Assembly: GCF_000721935.1 (NCBI RefSeq)
Contig: NZ_KL585431.1
Coordinates: 17,583 to 28,370, forward strand
Direction: 5' to 3'
Source: Streptomyces sp. NRRL WC-3549
GTDB lineage: Bacteria > Actinomycetota > Actinomycetes > Streptomycetales > Streptomycetaceae
Length of the DNA stretch: 10,788 nt
Shown here: in pieces, positions 1-6,683 of the stretch
Layout of the letters: every line of letters begins with the position of its first letter
Position numbering within the stretch: position 1 is the stretch's first letter
Position numbers and translations under genes: made by a program
Notes under the pieces: generated by a model
Database searches by the model: none
Told to the model about the DNA's origin: nothing
Seen by the model: the letters and a program-made list of their open reading frames with translations, nothing else

Positions 1-34
1 CGGAACGGCCGCTACTGCCGGCGGGCGTCCGGCG

Positions 35-358
35 CTAGTGGGCGGGACGGAACGGGCGCAGCAGGCGGATGCCGTCCTCGATGGATCCGTCGATCAGTTC
101 GAGCATCTGCGGGACGAGTTCCCGCATCCGGGGCGCGTCGAGGTGGGCGTCGAGGTGGGCGCGGGTCTCCCAGCGTTCGTAGATGACGAATTCGCCGGGC
201 CTGCCTTCGACTTCGTGGGCCTCGTAGTCGATGTTGCCGGGGTCGTTGCGCGAGGGGGTGACGGCGTCGGTGATGAACGACTTGAGGTCGGCTCCCCTGC
301 CCGCCTTCGCCTTCGCGTCCCAGACGACGGTCACGTAGCCGGTGGGTGTTGCGGTCAT
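35..358 (-). CDS. ABM-domain (putative quinol monooxygenase) protein
   Basis: A 107-residue single-domain protein of the antibiotic biosynthesis monooxygenase (ABM/YgiN-like) family. These are small cytosolic ferredoxin-fold dimers; some oxidise quinols or polyketide aromatics without a cofactor, and many have no known substrate. Visible family features are the N-terminal beta strand (YVTVVWDAKAK, residues 8-18), the turn PGNIDYEAH (40-48), and the FVIYERWET strand followed by a His-rich helix (57-78, with His68 and His72). The length is normal for the family. An AAGGA ribosome binding site at 365-369 lies 6 nt before the ATG. The gene is 55 nt downstream of the alpha/beta hydrolase on the same strand with no clear terminator between them, so co-transcription is likely. 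The family call is firm; the enzymatic substrate is unknown. Confidence 0.85.
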   Translation of the reverse strand: MTATPTGYVTVVWDAKAKAGRGADLKSFITDAVTPSRNDPGNIDYEAHEVEGRPGEFVIYERWETRAHLDAHLDAPRMRELVPQMLELIDGSIEDGIRLLRPFRPAH

Positions 359-413
359 GGTGATTCCTTTTCTGTTCCGTGCTGACGGGCTGTACGGCGG
401 TACCGGGCCGGTG

Positions 414-1238
414 TCAGCTCTCGATGAAGTCGAGGAGGTCGGCGTTGAGGGTGTCGGCGTTCACGGTGCACATGCCGTGCGACAGCCCCGGGTAGACCTT
501 CAGGCGCGCGTTCCTGACGAACCCGATGGCCATCTCGGCGGAGGTGGCGATCGGGACGATCTGGTCGTCGTCGCCGTGCATGATGAGCGTGGGCACGTCG
601 ATCGCCCGGAGGTCGTCGGTGAAGTCGGTCTCCGAGAACGCCTTGATCCCCTCGTAGTGTGCCTGCGCGCTGCCGGTCATTCCCTGACGCCACCAGTTCT
701 GGATGACGCCCTGGGAGATGTCCGCGCCCGGGCGGTTGAACCCGTAGAACGGCCCGGAGGCGAGGTCGAGGTAGAACTGGGAGCGGTTGGTGGCCACGGC
801 CTCGCGGAAGCCGTCGAAGACCTCGACCGGCAGCCCTCCCGGGTTCGACTCGGTCTGGACCATGAGCGGCGGGACCGCTCCGATGAGGACGGCCTTGGCG
901 ACCCGCCCTGCACCGTGCCTGGCGACGTACCGGGCGACCTCTCCACCACCGGTGGAGTGGCCGACGTGGACGACGTCGCGCAGGCCGAGGTGCGTCACCA
1001 CGGCGGCGGCGTCCGCCGCGTAGTGGTCCATGTCGTGCCCGTGGCCGACCTGGGCGGAGCGCCCGTGCCCGCGGCGGTCGTGGGCGATGACACGGTAGCC
1101 GTGCTGGACGAGGAACAGCATCTGGGCGTCCCAGTCGTCCGAGCTCAGCGGCCAGCCGTGGTGGAACATGACCGGCCGGCCCGTGCCCCAGTCCTTGTAG
1201 AAGATTTCGGTTCCGTCGCTGGCGGTGACGAACGGCAT
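414..1238 (-). CDS. Alpha/beta hydrolase, cofactor-free haloperoxidase/perhydrolase type
   Basis: A 274-residue alpha/beta-hydrolase closely matching the cofactor-independent chloroperoxidase (perhydrolase/esterase) family in length and motifs. The nucleophile elbow GHSTGG puts the catalytic serine at Ser95. The acid is probably Asp225 in GDDDQIVP and the base His254 in GLSHGM. The oxyanion region [11 protein letters not shown] is at 26-36, and the DRRGHGRS block (54-61) is typical of the family. Such enzymes hydrolyse esters or lactones and can form peracids from carboxylic acids; the natural substrate is unknown. I chose the ATG at 1238 because GAGGAG (1245-1250) lies 6 nt upstream and the protein then starts like its family ([18 protein letters not shown]). 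An in-frame GTG at 1307 adds 23 residues but lies inside a duplicated leader. It is the first gene of a likely operon with the ABM gene and is preceded by copy A of the 133-bp repeat. Confidence 0.9.
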   Translation of the reverse strand: MPFVTASDGTEIFYKDWGTGRPVMFHHGWPLSSDDWDAQMLFLVQHGYRVIAHDRRGHGRSAQVGHGHDMDHYAADAAAVVTHLGLRDVVHVGHSTGGGEVARYVARHGAGRVAKAVLIGAVPPLMVQTESNPGGLPVEVFDGFREAVATNRSQFYLDLASGPFYGFNRPGADISQGVIQNWWRQGMTGSAQAHYEGIKAFSETDFTDDLRAIDVPTLIMHGDDDQIVPIATSAEMAIGFVRNARLKVYPGLSHGMCTVNADTLNADLLDFIES

Positions 1239-1257
1239 GGTCTGCTCCTCGTGGTCT

Positions 1258-1274
1258 CGCCCGGGCACCGGGCG
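1258..1274. promoter_or_regulatory. Inverted repeat in hydrolase leader, next to RBS
   Basis: CGCCCGG (1258-1264) and CCGGGCG (1268-1274) are perfect 7-bp arms around a 3-nt centre. They lie 8 nt upstream of the GAGGAG ribosome binding site at 1245-1250. The same structure occurs in copy B with 8-bp arms at 8202-8220, and the base changes in copy B keep the pairing. It could be a DNA operator half-site pair or a leader mRNA hairpin; the 3-nt loop is tight for RNA. Its role is inferred from position and conservation only. Confidence 0.4.
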
Positions 1275-1323
1275 GTTTCGATGTCTCCACGAGAATGGCC
1301 CGGCCACCGTACCGACAGCCTCC

Positions 1324-1333
1324 GTCAGCTGAC
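1324..1333. promoter_or_regulatory. Palindrome GTCAGCTGAC, candidate operator (copy A)
   Basis: A perfect 10-bp palindrome, GTCAGCTGAC, lies 86 nt upstream of the hydrolase start and is followed at once by another TGAC (1334-1337). A further GTCAG-type element (TACGTCAGTACC) sits near 1357-1368. The identical palindrome occurs at the same offset upstream of the aldehyde dehydrogenase (8269-8278), within the best-conserved part of the duplicated leader. Clustered half-sites suggest a binding site for a dimeric regulator. The adjacent LAL regulator is the nearest candidate, but nothing in the sequence proves that it binds here. Confidence 0.45.
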
Positions 1334-1398
1334 TGACATCCGGCCGACGGCTCGCTTACGTCAGTACCGGGGCAGTGCTGAGACCCGACCGGTAGCCC

Positions 1399-4182
1399 TC
1401 ACAGCCGGGCGGCCGAAGGCTCGGGAGGCAGCGCCTCCAGAGCGTCGCGGAGCTCGGCCCGCGACGTGATCCCCAGCTTCGGGAACACATGGTAGAGATG
1501 CGACGAAACGGTCCGCGGCGAAAGGAACAGACGCGACGCGATCTGCGGGTTCGACAGCCCCGTCGCCGCCAGCCTGGCGACCTCCAGCTCCTGCGGGGTG
1601 AGGGCCTCACCGGCCTTGCCCCGCCCGGTCCGCGTCATGCCGGTGGCGCGAAGCTCCGCAGCGGCCCGGGCCTCCCACGAACGGGCCCCGAGTTCCTCGA
1701 AGCGGTCGCGGGCGGCGGCCAGCTGCACCCGGGCGTCACGGTTGAGTCCTTGCCGGCGAAGCGCTTCGCCGTACGCCAGATGAGCATGGCCGACCTCGAA
1801 GGGCCACTGCTCGACGCCCGGCAGTGCGAGAGCCTCCTCGAAGCACCGGACCATGTCGTCGGCAGCCGATGTCATCGCCGTGACCGTGGCCGCGCTCAGC
1901 GCGAGCCGCGACGAGAGGTGGCCGACACCGGCGTCGCGCAGCGCGTCCGCGTGCCGTCGCGCTTCCGCGTGCCGCCCGGTGCGCACGGCGGCCTCGACGA
2001 GGTCCGGCGCGGACCACACGGCCTCGGGGTTGAACGGCGGCAGCACACCCGGGGCGCAGATCGCCGTGGCATGCCGGAAGGCCGTCTCGAAGTCGGCGGC
2101 GCCCAGGGCAGCCCGGGCCGCCGCCTGGTGGGCGCAGTTCTCCAGCCGCCGCAGGCCCCTGGGACCCGACCACCCCCAGACGGCCTCGCAGTGGCGGCGG
2201 CACGCGTCGAGGTCGCCGCGCTGGGCCGCGGCCATCGCGGCGACGTAGTGCCCCACCTGGGCGAACAAGTGGTACCCCGTCTCCTCGGACAGCGCGATGA
2301 GCTCGTCCGCGGCGTCGGCCGACGCCTGCCACCGGCCGGTGTAGAGGTCGTCCAGGGCGACGAACATCAGGGCCGGCATGCTCGACCCCACGGCGCCGCC
2401 GTCGCGTATGACCCGGGACACGGCCTCGCGACAGCCCGGAAGCCGGTCGAGGTACGAGGCGGTCAGGGCGGTGCGGATGACCACGTCGGCGTCACTCTGG
2501 TCCCTCAGCCGCGAGATCTCCTCGTCCAGGTGGTGCAGCATGCCGTCGGTGACGGAGCCGAGGTCGTGGTGGACGCGCCCCAGCGACGCCGCGGCGGCGG
2601 GCGCCGCCTCGGGGACCCGGGCGAGCACGTCGACCAGAGGTTGCCAGTGCTCGGGCCGGCCCGAGTACTGGCTGGCGAGCGTGAGGGTGAACAGCGCGGT
2701 CTCCAGCTCGCCGGACGGCGGACCGGGCGACATCGGCGCCTGCTCGATCGCCTCCATCAGCAGCGCGTGGGCGGTGTCGGCGTCCCCTTCCGTGACGAGC
2801 ACGAGGAAACCGGCCGTCGCGGCCGCCGAGAGCGACCGGGCCGCCGGATCGCCCCCGACCTCACGCATGATCTCGTGGCTGACCTCCAGATGACCCGCGA
2901 CCCAGGCGGCGACGTAGGCGGCCTGCGACAGGCGGCGTCTGCGGACTGCCCGGTCGGTGCTCAGCTCGGCCGCGCGCCGCAGCCTCGCGATCGCGCCGTC
3001 GGCGTCACCGCGTCGCAGGCTGCTGCGGGCCGCTGATTCCACGACGGCGGCGACCGCCTCGTCGGGCGCCGTCGTGGCTCTCGCGAGGTGGTCACCGCGC
3101 CGCTCGGGCTGGTCGGCCAGCGCGTCGGCCAGCCGACGGTGGGCGCTGCGCCGCTGCTCGCCGGTGGAACCGTCGACCACCGCGGATCTGACCAGCGGGT
3201 GCCTGAAGCGCACCGTGCGGCCGTTCTCCGCGACCATGACCAGGTGGTCGCGCTCCGCGGGAGCGAGCCCGTCGAGCCCGCCGGGCCCGCCGGCCGCCTC
3301 GAGAACGCCGATGTCGCCGGAACCCTCGAGGGCCGCGAGCAGCAGTACCTCACGCGTTCTCCGCGGCAGTCGTTCGACGCGGGCGCCGTACAGAGCGCGC
3401 ACGTCCCGTCCCTGGCCGCTCGCCCACCCCGCCCCCTGGCCGTGCTGGCCGCCGGACGCCCCGGCGGACCCGGCGAACTCGAGCAGCGCCAGGGGGTTTC
3501 CCTGCGCCTCGTGCGCCAAGGTCGAAAGAACCCGACGGGGGAGGTGGGCGAAGCGCCGGGACAGCAGCCGCAGGGCATCCGCGTCACCCAGCGGCGCGAC
3601 CTCGAGCTCCGGCAGACCGGTGGACCGGAAGGATTCGCCGGACTCCGCCCGCTGCGCTCCGAGCAGCCCGATGCGGCGACCGACCAGTCTTCTGGCGACG
3701 AAACCCACCACAGACCGGCTCGCCTGGTCGACGGCATGAAGGTCATCGACCACGAGGAGCAACGGCCGCTCCTTCGCGGCCTCGTCGAACAGGGACAGTG
3801 CCGCGTTCAGGACGGCGATCCGGCTCGGCGCGGGACCGGCGCCGAGACCGAGGGCGACATCGAGGGCCTCCCGCGTGGAACGCGGCAGACGACCGAGCTC
3901 GTTCGGCAGCGAGCCGACGAGCTGATGGAGTCCCGCGAAGCTGATGTCCGTCTCGTACTCGTCGCCGCTCCCGCGGACGACCCGCGCTCCCTTCGCCACC
4001 GCCAGCTCGGCGGTCGCGTCCAGGAGCGCCGTCTTCCCCACGCCCGCATCACCGGTGAGCAGCAGGGCGGCTCCGTCCGTCCCGGCCGTGTCCAGGAACG
4101 CCGCGAGCTCGGCGAGCTCGCCCTCCCGGCCGACCAGCCCGGTCGGGCCGATCCCCATGCCTGTCCCTGACTTCGCCCACAT
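1399..4182 (-). CDS. LAL-type (LuxR family) ATP-binding transcriptional regulator
   Basis: A 927-residue large ATP-binding LuxR-family regulator with standard LAL architecture. The N-terminal AAA/NTPase module begins GLVGREGEL; Walker A is GDAGVGKT at about residues 44-51 and Walker B is LLLVVDD at about 141-147. A long helical, TPR-like middle region follows. A C-terminal LuxR/NarL helix-turn-helix occupies about the last 65 residues (LTPQELEVARLAATG, then SNPQIASRLFLSPRTVSSHL). The length fits the family's usual 900-1000 residues. Such proteins act as MalT-like signal-dependent activators in the cytoplasm. I prefer the ATG at 4182 because GAGGGA (4191-4196) lies 8 nt upstream. A GTG at 4224 would add 14 residues but has no clear ribosome binding site. 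Its stop is 30 nt from the hydrolase's duplicated leader, making that operon a natural target by inference. The ligand is unknown. Confidence 0.93.
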   Translation of the reverse strand: MWAKSGTGMGIGPTGLVGREGELAELAAFLDTAGTDGAALLLTGDAGVGKTALLDATAELAVAKGARVVRGSGDEYETDISFAGLHQLVGSLPNELGRLPRSTREALDVALGLGAGPAPSRIAVLNAALSLFDEAAKERPLLLVVDDLHAVDQASRSVVGFVARRLVGRRIGLLGAQRAESGESFRSTGLPELEVAPLGDADALRLLSRRFAHLPRRVLSTLAHEAQGNPLALLEFAGSAGASGGQHGQGAGWASGQGRDVRALYGARVERLPRRTREVLLLAALEGSGDIGVLEAAGGPGGLDGLAPAERDHLVMVAENGRTVRFRHPLVRSAVVDGSTGEQRRSAHRRLADALADQPERRGDHLARATTAPDEAVAAVVESAARSSLRRGDADGAIARLRRAAELSTDRAVRRRRLSQAAYVAAWVAGHLEVSHEIMREVGGDPAARSLSAAATAGFLVLVTEGDADTAHALLMEAIEQAPMSPGPPSGELETALFTLTLASQYSGRPEHWQPLVDVLARVPEAAPAAAASLGRVHHDLGSVTDGMLHHLDEEISRLRDQSDADVVIRTALTASYLDRLPGCREAVSRVIRDGGAVGSSMPALMFVALDDLYTGRWQASADAADELIALSEETGYHLFAQVGHYVAAMAAAQRGDLDACRRHCEAVWGWSGPRGLRRLENCAHQAAARAALGAADFETAFRHATAICAPGVLPPFNPEAVWSAPDLVEAAVRTGRHAEARRHADALRDAGVGHLSSRLALSAATVTAMTSAADDMVRCFEEALALPGVEQWPFEVGHAHLAYGEALRRQGLNRDARVQLAAARDRFEELGARSWEARAAAELRATGMTRTGRGKAGEALTPQELEVARLAATGLSNPQIASRLFLSPRTVSSHLYHVFPKLGITSRAELRDALEALPPEPSAARL

Positions 4183-4245
4183 CCGCCGTCTCCCTCGCCA
4201 TGCCTCGCGAAGCAGTCGAACCACCAGCCACGCACTTGACCAGGC

Positions 4246-4251
4246 ATTATC
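4246..4251 (-). promoter_or_regulatory. Possible -10 box for LAL regulator
   Basis: On the minus strand, GATAAT differs from the TATAAT consensus at one base and sits in a small AT-richer patch of an otherwise GC-rich region. Transcription from it would start near 4239 and give a leader of roughly 57 nt before the preferred ATG at 4182. No good -35 box lies at the expected distance; CACACT with an 18-nt spacer is the nearest. The call is tentative. Confidence 0.3.
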
Positions 4252-4384
4252 GCACCCGCCAGGAAACGGAGTGTGAAACCATCTGCTTCGCCGGCACCCG
4301 CAGCTCCCAGACGAAGACCATGCAGAACACCAGCCGGGCGCTGCGTCCCCACCGCAACGACAGCACGAAGGTCACGCGGACCAT
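4247..4384 (-). CDS. Hypothetical small hydrophobic ORF (45 aa), doubtful
   Basis: A 45-codon frame from ATG (4384) to TAA (4249-4247) with G or C at most third positions. The product has a hydrophobic central part (LVFCMVFVWELRV, residues 18-30) flanked by Arg-rich stretches. A GGAG sequence lies only 2 nt before the ATG, too close for a normal ribosome binding site. The stop overlaps the candidate -10 box of the LAL gene. It could be a real micro-protein, a leader peptide, or a scrap of a decayed gene. I do not recognise it and regard it as more likely not a functional gene. Confidence 0.18.
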   Translation of the reverse strand: MVRVTFVLSLRWGRSARLVFCMVFVWELRVPAKQMVSHSVSWRVR

Positions 4385-4626
4385 CGCTCCGGTCTTCCCC
4401 CGCCCGGCAAGGTCCCGGCCGACATGGTCGTCTCCGGCTACCGCCCCTTCGTCACCGTCCTCCAGAGGCCTGCGCAGTCATGATGAACGACTCGTCGAGC
4501 AGTTCGCCTCCCGCGCCCACACCAGCGGACAGCGCACGGTCCACGTCCGACGCGACGAAGACGGACGGATCCCTGTCGTCGGCGTGAACAACGTGTCGCC
4601 GTCGTTGAGCAGGTGCGCCGGGCGCA

Positions 4627-4655
4627 CGGCACGGGCGCCGCCGTACGCCGTGCCG
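4627..4655 (-). terminator. Hairpin downstream of LtrA gene, possible terminator
   Basis: CGGCACGG (4627-4634) and CCGTGCCG (4648-4655) form a perfect 8-bp stem with a 13-nt loop, 30-58 nt beyond the LtrA stop codon. There is no clear U-tract, which is common for actinobacterial terminators. A second, weaker 5-bp stem (CCCGC/GCGGG) lies at 4664-4677. The position fits termination of the minus-strand LtrA transcript; the call rests on the inverted repeat alone. Confidence 0.4.
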
Positions 4656-4684
4656 GCCGGGTTCCCGCGACGGCGGGGGTTCCC

Positions 4685-5926
4685 TCACAGAACTGGCACC
4701 GCGGCGCTTTCGTCGCCCTTCCCACGCTCCGGGCTCGCCCCGAGCGCCGTCAGCGTCAGCCCGGCTGCCACCGCCAGCGCCACCATCAGCCCCGCCGCGA
4801 GCACCGCCCAGTGACCCAGGAACGTACAGACGACCACCAGCAGTGCCGTGGCCGGCAGCACCGACTGCTGGGCGATCCCCACCTTGTAGAAGCGCGAGTG
4901 CAGCGCCCACACCGTGAGCAGGAACAGCGCTGTCGGCAGTGTCACCGCCGCCGACGCCGACAGCGCCGAAAGGTGCGTCTTGCCCACCGCCTGCTCCACC
5001 GCCACCTCCAGGCCGGCCCCGATCGCGGCACCCGAGACGAAGATCAGGTAATGGCCGTAGCCCCAGAGGAAGGACTGCCGGTTGGACCGGAGGTGCCCGT
5101 GGATGGGGACTGCGAAGTACACCCACCACGCGGCGAAGATGATCAGCAGTCCGCCGGCGGCGATGGGCAGCAACTCACCCAGGGCCTCGTGCTCGTCGAT
5201 CCCCGACTTCACGGCGACGGTGGCCGCCGCGATGGTCTCACCGAGCACGATGAGCGTGAGCAGCCCGTACCGTTCGGCGATGTGGTGGGGGTGCCACGGC
5301 GTGGGGTGGGCCCGCTCCGCATACAGCGGTACGGCCATCTCCAGCAGTGCCATCACCAGGAAGACCCACGGGCGGCCGGCCTCCGGCAGGGCCAGTAGCC
5401 CCAGCCAGCCGATCTGGCACAGCCCGATGGCGTACCGCAGCGCCATCGTCCGCTCGGGGCCCTGGCTCGACCGTGCCACGCGCAGCCACTGCGCCGTCAT
5501 GGCGAGCCGCATGATCACATAGCCCAGGATGACGACCAGGTACGCGTGTTCCTCGAACGCCTGGGAGACGCCTGCCGTCAGGACGAGCACGCCGGCTATC
5601 TGGATCAGCGTGACGATCCGGTACAGCACGTCGTCGTTGTCGTAAGCCGAGGCGAACCACGTGAAGTTCATCCACGCCCACCAGATGGCGAAGAAGATCA
5701 TCAAGTAGTTGAGGATCCCCTCGCCCGTGTGTCCCTCGACTACGGCGTGCACCAACTGGGCGCCTGCCTGGGCTATGGCCACGATGAAGCACAGGTCGAA
5801 GAAGAGCTCCAGTGAGGAGACGCCGCGGTGGGTCTCGTCGCGGCCTCGCGCCGTGAGCCTGCGCAGTGGTCTGTGGTGTGCGGGCGCCGCGGAGCACACC
5901 GGCGGCGGAGCCGGGCTGCTTGTCAT
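4685..5926 (-). CDS. ltrA: Low temperature requirement protein A (LtrA) family membrane protein
   Basis: A 413-residue polytopic membrane protein of the LtrA family. Family signatures seen are LELFFDLCFIVAIAQ (39-53), the aromatic block WWAWMNFTWFASAYDNDD (82-99) and ERYGLLTLIVLGET (218-231). About eleven hydrophobic segments span the chain, and the first ~38 residues are a Pro/Ala/Arg-rich cytoplasmic lead-in. The length is typical. The biochemical role of LtrA is poorly defined: the family is named from a Listeria gene linked to growth in the cold. The ATG at 5926 overlaps the stop of the upstream membrane protein gene as ATGA and has only a weak, distant CGGAG, so translation is probably coupled. 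The frame stays open far upstream to 6601, but that extension overlaps the upstream gene and an SDR relic in another frame and reads as non-coding. Confidence 0.9.
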   Translation of the reverse strand: MTSSPAPPPVCSAAPAHHRPLRRLTARGRDETHRGVSSLELFFDLCFIVAIAQAGAQLVHAVVEGHTGEGILNYLMIFFAIWWAWMNFTWFASAYDNDDVLYRIVTLIQIAGVLVLTAGVSQAFEEHAYLVVILGYVIMRLAMTAQWLRVARSSQGPERTMALRYAIGLCQIGWLGLLALPEAGRPWVFLVMALLEMAVPLYAERAHPTPWHPHHIAERYGLLTLIVLGETIAAATVAVKSGIDEHEALGELLPIAAGGLLIIFAAWWVYFAVPIHGHLRSNRQSFLWGYGHYLIFVSGAAIGAGLEVAVEQAVGKTHLSALSASAAVTLPTALFLLTVWALHSRFYKVGIAQQSVLPATALLVVVCTFLGHWAVLAAGLMVALAVAAGLTLTALGASPERGKGDESAAVPVL

Positions 5927-6282
5927 CGGGTGAGCCAAGCTCCGAAATACCGCTGCAGTCGGGGATTGATCTGCCAGACCATCGCTGCTGCCGCTGCCGG
6001 GACGAGTACAGCGAGTCGCACCGGCAGGTACAGATCCTCCAGAACAGGGTTCGTGGCCAGGCCCAGCAGGACGATGGTGGGGTAGATAGCGCACACGGTG
6101 AGGAGCCACAGCTTCCAACGCCGGACGGCGGCCGGAACGGTGGGGCCGGGCCGGGGTTCGGCGTTCGCGGACCCGTTCCGGCTCTGCTCCCGGAGCGTGT
6201 GCCGGACGTCTGTCACTGCCGGTGGGCTCGACAGTCCAGGATCGTCGGCACCGTAGGCATGGGAAACAATTTTCTCGTTCAT
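5923..6282 (-). CDS. Small two-helix membrane protein, tail-like relative of ABM membrane proteins
   Basis: A 119-residue protein with a polar, probably disordered N-terminal half (1-52, rich in Ser, Pro and Arg) and two hydrophobic helices (about 57-76, WLLTVCAIYPTIVLLGLA, and 87-104). They are joined by TNPVLEDLYLPVR, and the C-terminus is basic. The two-helix part resembles the C-terminal membrane segment that follows an ABM domain in some actinobacterial proteins. No ABM domain is present here. This resemblance is from pattern memory and was not tested. The ATG at 6282 has GGAG with a 6-nt spacer. Its TGA overlaps the LtrA ATG (ATGA), so the two are almost certainly co-translated and may function together in the membrane. 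An in-frame GTG at 6459 would fuse it to the upstream SDR relic; the ribosome binding site argues against that. Confidence 0.72.
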   Translation of the reverse strand: MNEKIVSHAYGADDPGLSSPPAVTDVRHTLREQSRNGSANAEPRPGPTVPAAVRRWKLWLLTVCAIYPTIVLLGLATNPVLEDLYLPVRLAVLVPAAAAAMVWQINPRLQRYFGAWLTR

Positions 6283-6665
6283 GGACCACTCCAAATCGGA
6301 TGCTGCGTATCGTTTTGATTCCGTCGGTTCCTGCGCGACCGAGGCGATGTTGGCGCTGCGTGATGGGCTGCCCGCGCGCAACAGCGGCAGCAGCTGCCGG
6401 GTGAGCAGCACAGGGCTCAGGCGGTTCACCGCCAGCCGCTGCTGGTGCCGTGCCGCCACTTCGGCCGCGAGTCGCTGGGTCTCGGCCAGAGCGGACAGGT
6501 CGGCGATGTGTTGCCCGGTCCCGAAACGCTGCGCGATCGGCAGCAGTCGCTGCGGGGCACGGTGCGACCCTGCAGAAGCAACTGGTGCATGGCTTCCGCA
6601 AGCTCCTCAGCCAGAGCGAGACCAGGACCGTTCGCTCCGGTGATCAGAATCGACGCCTGGTGCAA
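6283..6665 (-). pseudogene. Decayed short-chain dehydrogenase/reductase (SDR) fragment
   Basis: Pieces of an SDR read in order on the minus strand but in two frames. The first, from a TTG at 6665, gives the cofactor-binding start ASILITGANGPGLALAEELA, with the glycine motif one residue short of the usual TGANGGLG. A frame change near 6545 is needed to continue into IADLSALAETQRLAAEVAAR. That runs directly into LAVNRLSPVLLTRQLLPLLR and SANIASVAQEP, the helix and strand before the active site. The segment that should lie between, containing the NNAG motif, is missing, as is everything from the catalytic Tyr-x-x-x-Lys onward. So there is a frameshift, an internal deletion and a C-terminal truncation. 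The final frame has no stop and continues into the membrane protein gene at 6282. This gene is certainly non-functional as an SDR. Confidence 0.78.
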
Positions 6666-6683
6666 CCTTCCCGTGCAGGGGAC

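Larger units (their letters stand above)
1236..1368 (-). repeat. 133-bp duplicated promoter/leader, copy A (hydrolase)
   Basis: This segment runs from the hydrolase start codon through its ribosome binding site and upstream region. It matches 8181-8313, the same position upstream of the aldehyde dehydrogenase, with 126 of 133 bases identical and no gaps by hand alignment. Identity stops at the start codon on one side and after CAGTACC on the other. The coding sequences that follow are unrelated, so the duplicated unit is a regulatory leader rather than part of a gene. The best conserved part is the upstream half, including a palindrome at 1324-1333. The far end lies only 30 nt from the LAL regulator's stop codon, so it probably contains the whole hydrolase promoter. 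I could not assign convincing -35 and -10 boxes. Confidence 0.93.
4183..4684. other. 502-nt region without a convincing gene; coding-like scraps
   Basis: This stretch lies between the LAL regulator and the LtrA stop. Several short frames on both strands have genomic-style G/C third positions but none is complete or recognisable as a whole. Plus-strand frames end at a TGA near 4480. A minus-strand tail at 4452-4577 contains PSVFVASDVDRALSAGVGAG and GELLDESF, which resembles the linker and helix of VOC/glyoxalase-fold proteins but breaks off without the rest of the domain. The small ORF at 4247-4384 and the hairpin at 4627-4655 also lie here. The simplest reading is a graveyard of deleted genes plus the LAL promoter region. 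Confidence 0.45.

Noticed and set aside
17..33. Small inverted repeat GCCGG/CCGGC after the ABM gene as a terminator
   Set aside because: Only 5 bp in very GC-rich sequence and close to the window edge; easily due to chance.
381..418. GCTGAC and GTCAGC inverted pair between the hydrolase and ABM genes
   Set aside because: The 6-bp arms are 26 nt apart and overlap the hydrolase stop codon. The half-sites resemble the leader palindrome, but one distant pair is not enough for a site call.
1239..1307. In-frame 23-residue N-terminal extension of the hydrolase, with a similar one on the aldehyde dehydrogenase (8184-8252)
   Set aside because: The similarity comes from the duplicated DNA. Three of five substitutions change the residue, and a good GAGGAG ribosome binding site supports the internal ATG in both genes.
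1489..3036. Long plus-strand open frame opposite the LAL regulator (515 codons), with similar ones at 342-1469, 3088-4170 and 6729-8321
   Set aside because: These are antisense shadows of well-supported genes in GC-rich DNA. Their products are Arg/Gly/Val-rich with no family motifs and the opposite strand has clear domains.
5927..6601. Upstream extension of the LtrA frame to 6601
   Set aside because: It overlaps the membrane protein gene and the SDR relic in a different frame, reads as Arg/Pro/Ala-rich sequence, and LtrA homology begins after 5926.
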